A stretch of DNA of 64,000 bases from Pararge aegeria (Eukaryota > Arthropoda > Insecta > Lepidoptera > Nymphalidae). The translations under genes and the position numbers were made by a program. The notes under the pieces are model-generated. The model made no database searches and was not told the origin of the DNA. It worked only from the letters and a program-made list of their open reading frames with translations. Position 1 is the first letter of the stretch. Every line of letters begins with the position of its first letter. The DNA lies in the NCBI RefSeq assembly GCF_905163445.1, contig NC_053190.1, positions 5,396,501-5,460,500 on the forward strand. The letters run 5' to 3'. Of this stretch, positions 63,833 to 64,000 are shown in pieces.

Positions 63833-64000
63833 CTGAAACTCAGCAGATTACTCGTTTCCAACATCATCTTATAGTTTATCAATCTTTGGAAATTTTCTGT
63901 TTTGTGAGAGATGAGACCGGATTGGCCTGCTTCCAATCAACATTCATCAATCGTGTAGTAACCACGATTGGTTAAATGTTTAAAGTAAGGTAAAGATAGA
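63830..64000 (-). mobile_element. CR1/Jockey-like LINE 3' end, family A, running off the window
   Basis: GAAACTCAGCAGATTACTCG TTTCC, TTTTGTGAGAGATGAGACCG and the antisense coding phrase ATCGTGTAGTAACCACGATT GGTTAAATG match 58975-59120. The copy continues past 64000. Confidence 0.75.

Overview
The window reads as non-coding, AT-rich insect nuclear DNA, almost certainly from a moth or butterfly (Lepidoptera). The evidence is the set of repeats: tRNA-derived SINEs, CR1/Jockey-like and RTE-like LINE 3' ends, a Penelope-like element with a GIY-YIG remnant, and a Ty3/gypsy element, all of types I recognise from lepidopteran genomes. I cannot name the species. I found no host protein-coding gene, rRNA gene or functional tRNA gene that I would defend. 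Almost every open frame with recognisable content belongs to a retroelement, and all are broken.

Layout. 1-5.3 kb: unassigned AT-rich DNA with two SINEs and an RTE scrap. 5.3-8.2 kb: a 5'-truncated CR1/Jockey-like LINE on +, interrupted at 6175-6544 by a head-to-head Penelope-like insertion that carries a hammerhead ribozyme motif. 8.2-25 kb: scattered LINE tails, SINEs and small inverted-repeat insertions, including a 41-bp-arm foldback element at 12494-12654. 25.0-31.75 kb: a Ty3/gypsy element on the minus strand whose two 371-bp LTRs look identical although its gag-pol is wrecked. 31.75-35.7 kb: more LINE tails, including one nested insertion. 35.68-39.91 kb: a second, non-autonomous LTR element with two identical 1,048-bp LTRs, a CATG target duplication, a tRNA-Leu-type primer site and internal satellite-like arrays. 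40-50 kb: LINE fragments, including a tandemly duplicated 403-bp LINE 3' end, RTE fragments and a regular ten-unit 48-bp minisatellite. 50.5-53.2 kb: two LINE copies on opposite strands. 53.2-57.1 kb: mostly unique-looking DNA with a G-rich run. 57.1-64 kb: SINEs, nested LINE tails, a Penelope GIY-YIG fragment and a perfect 29-bp-arm hairpin.

The parts interact only as mobile DNA. LINEs supply reverse transcriptase in trans to SINEs, and the two LTR elements look like recent insertions of defective copies that must have been moved by enzymes encoded elsewhere. The main points of interest are the ribozyme-bearing Penelope unit, the two young but defective LTR elements sharing one primer-site type, and an LTR that has captured a LINE 3' tail. 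All comparisons were made by eye; no alignment, folding or database search was run.
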